Source of the DNA: Phormidesmis priestleyi ULC007
GTDB taxonomy: Bacteria > Cyanobacteriota > Cyanobacteriia > Leptolyngbyales > Leptolyngbyaceae
Length of the DNA: 64,000 bases
Direction: 5' to 3'
NCBI RefSeq assembly: GCF_001895925.1
Contig: NZ_MPPI01000003.1
Location: 80,603 to 144,602, forward strand
Program-made: the position numbers and the translations under genes
Notes under the pieces: model-generated
Told to the model about the DNA's origin: nothing
The model's input: only the letters and a program-made list of their open reading frames with translations
The model's database searches: none
In this document: piece by piece, positions 63,634 to 64,000 of the stretch
Layout: every line of letters begins with the position of its first letter
How positions within the stretch are numbered: position 1 is the stretch's first letter

Positions 63634-64000
63634 TTAATCGAGAGAACGCAGCAGTTGCCGCAAAGCTGCCTCATCTCGAAGATCCACCGCTTCACTAACC
63701 CGTTGCCATAACCCTACATCGGCTCGATAAATGCTCAGGGCTGACAGGGCAATTTTGGCAGTCTGAATTCGACCCTCTGCAATCAGAGACAGCAAAAACT
63801 CGATCGCGTCATCGTGTCTGAGCATCGCGATCGCCATCAGCCCAGTTTGTTGAAGCTCTGGCGATCGGATCTGTTTCCACCAAGTTTGCAAAATCTCAAC
63901 CGCCTCTGGCAATCGCGTTTCTCCCAAGGCTAGAGCGGCGACTTCTGCGAGTTCGGCATCTTCTGCGATCGCGTCTTTTCGAGCATAGAGGCAGCGAGAC
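63634..64000 (-). CDS. HEAT-repeat protein, C-terminal part (5' end outside window)
   Basis: The minus-strand frame is open from the window edge to the stop at 63634, about 120 residues. Helical repeats such as LPEAVEILQTWWKQIRSPEL, TGLMAIAMLRHDDAIEFLLS and IQTAKIALSALSIYRADVGL fit the HEAT/PBS-lyase-like family. The start lies outside. The MITE copy B insertion lies directly at its 3' end and its target duplication touches the stop region. Confidence 0.75.
   Translation of the reverse strand, partial: SRCLYARKDAIAEDAELAEVAALALGETRLPEAVEILQTWWKQIRSPELQQTGLMAIAMLRHDDAIEFLLSLIAEGRIQTAKIALSALSIYRADVGLWQRVSEAVDLRDEAALRQLLRSLD

Overview
The window comes from a cyanobacterium, most likely a filamentous Leptolyngbya-type one. 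HIP1-type GCGATCGC/CGATCG palindromes are scattered throughout. Several genes belong to families that are largely cyanobacterial (DUF1400 hydrolase, DUF1818, TIGR04376, DUF4079, DUF29, many Uma2 nucleases). Short palindromic and MITE-like repeats are frequent. The species assignment is inference.

Layout. 1-6.2 kb: 3' end of infB, a YdeI-like gene, an acyl-CoA dehydrogenase remnant cut by a decayed IS982 element, sat, and an acyltransferase. 6.6-12.1 kb: a conflict-type cluster with a membrane-anchored caspase/STAND NTPase coupled by ATGA to an exported protein, and divergently a trypsin-co-occurring (trypco1) protein and a lipoprotein. 12.1-13.8 kb: fused gene debris (DUF4079-GT2 chimera, histidine-kinase stump) next to an intact OmpR-type regulator. 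13.9-18.7 kb: two GT4 glycosyltransferases and TPP-riboswitch-controlled thiC. 18.8-24.3 kb: a HigBA module, a Uma2 nuclease and a giant M10 metalloprotease. 24.4-34.1 kb: truB, DUF1400 hydrolase, ligA, DUF29, an aspartic-protease pair, an unknown gene and lysS. 34.2-41.9 kb: a transposase remnant, an AhpD-like protein, a pentapeptide protein, a PIN toxin pair, mnmG and small conserved proteins. 42-48.5 kb: a VanX-type peptidase, a MocR regulator divergent from a small protein/EamA/DinB/ybaK(frameshifted) operon, rdgB, a GDSL hydrolase and rpoZ. 48.9-51.2 kb: a pile-up of intact and broken toxin-antitoxin genes. 51.2-59.3 kb: a compact minus-strand operon beside tRNA-Pro. 59.3-64 kb: DUF1818, an exported protein, a decayed giant kinase, a GH76 glycosidase and a HEAT-repeat protein.

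The strongest candidate for an undescribed system is 50.5-59.05 kb. It encodes a PLD-nuclease/SNF2-type helicase, a Uma2 nuclease, an Eco57I-type DNA methylase, an antitoxin and a PIN toxin, with gaps of -1 to 30 bp. It looks like a split restriction-modification system with an additional nuclease and an addiction module. I see none of the other hallmark genes of BREX or DISARM. Second is the caspase/STAND + exported protein + trypco1 cluster, where the NTPase carries a transmembrane segment and a dockerin-like calcium loop.

A third strand is mobile repeats. A MITE family with GGC(A/G)TTGC ends has two copies flanked by perfect 8-bp target duplications (48762-48929 and 63509-63625). Another insertion between the DUF1400 hydrolase and truB carries a 13-bp duplication that includes the truB ribosome-binding site. 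A further repeat has been absorbed in frame into the methylase.
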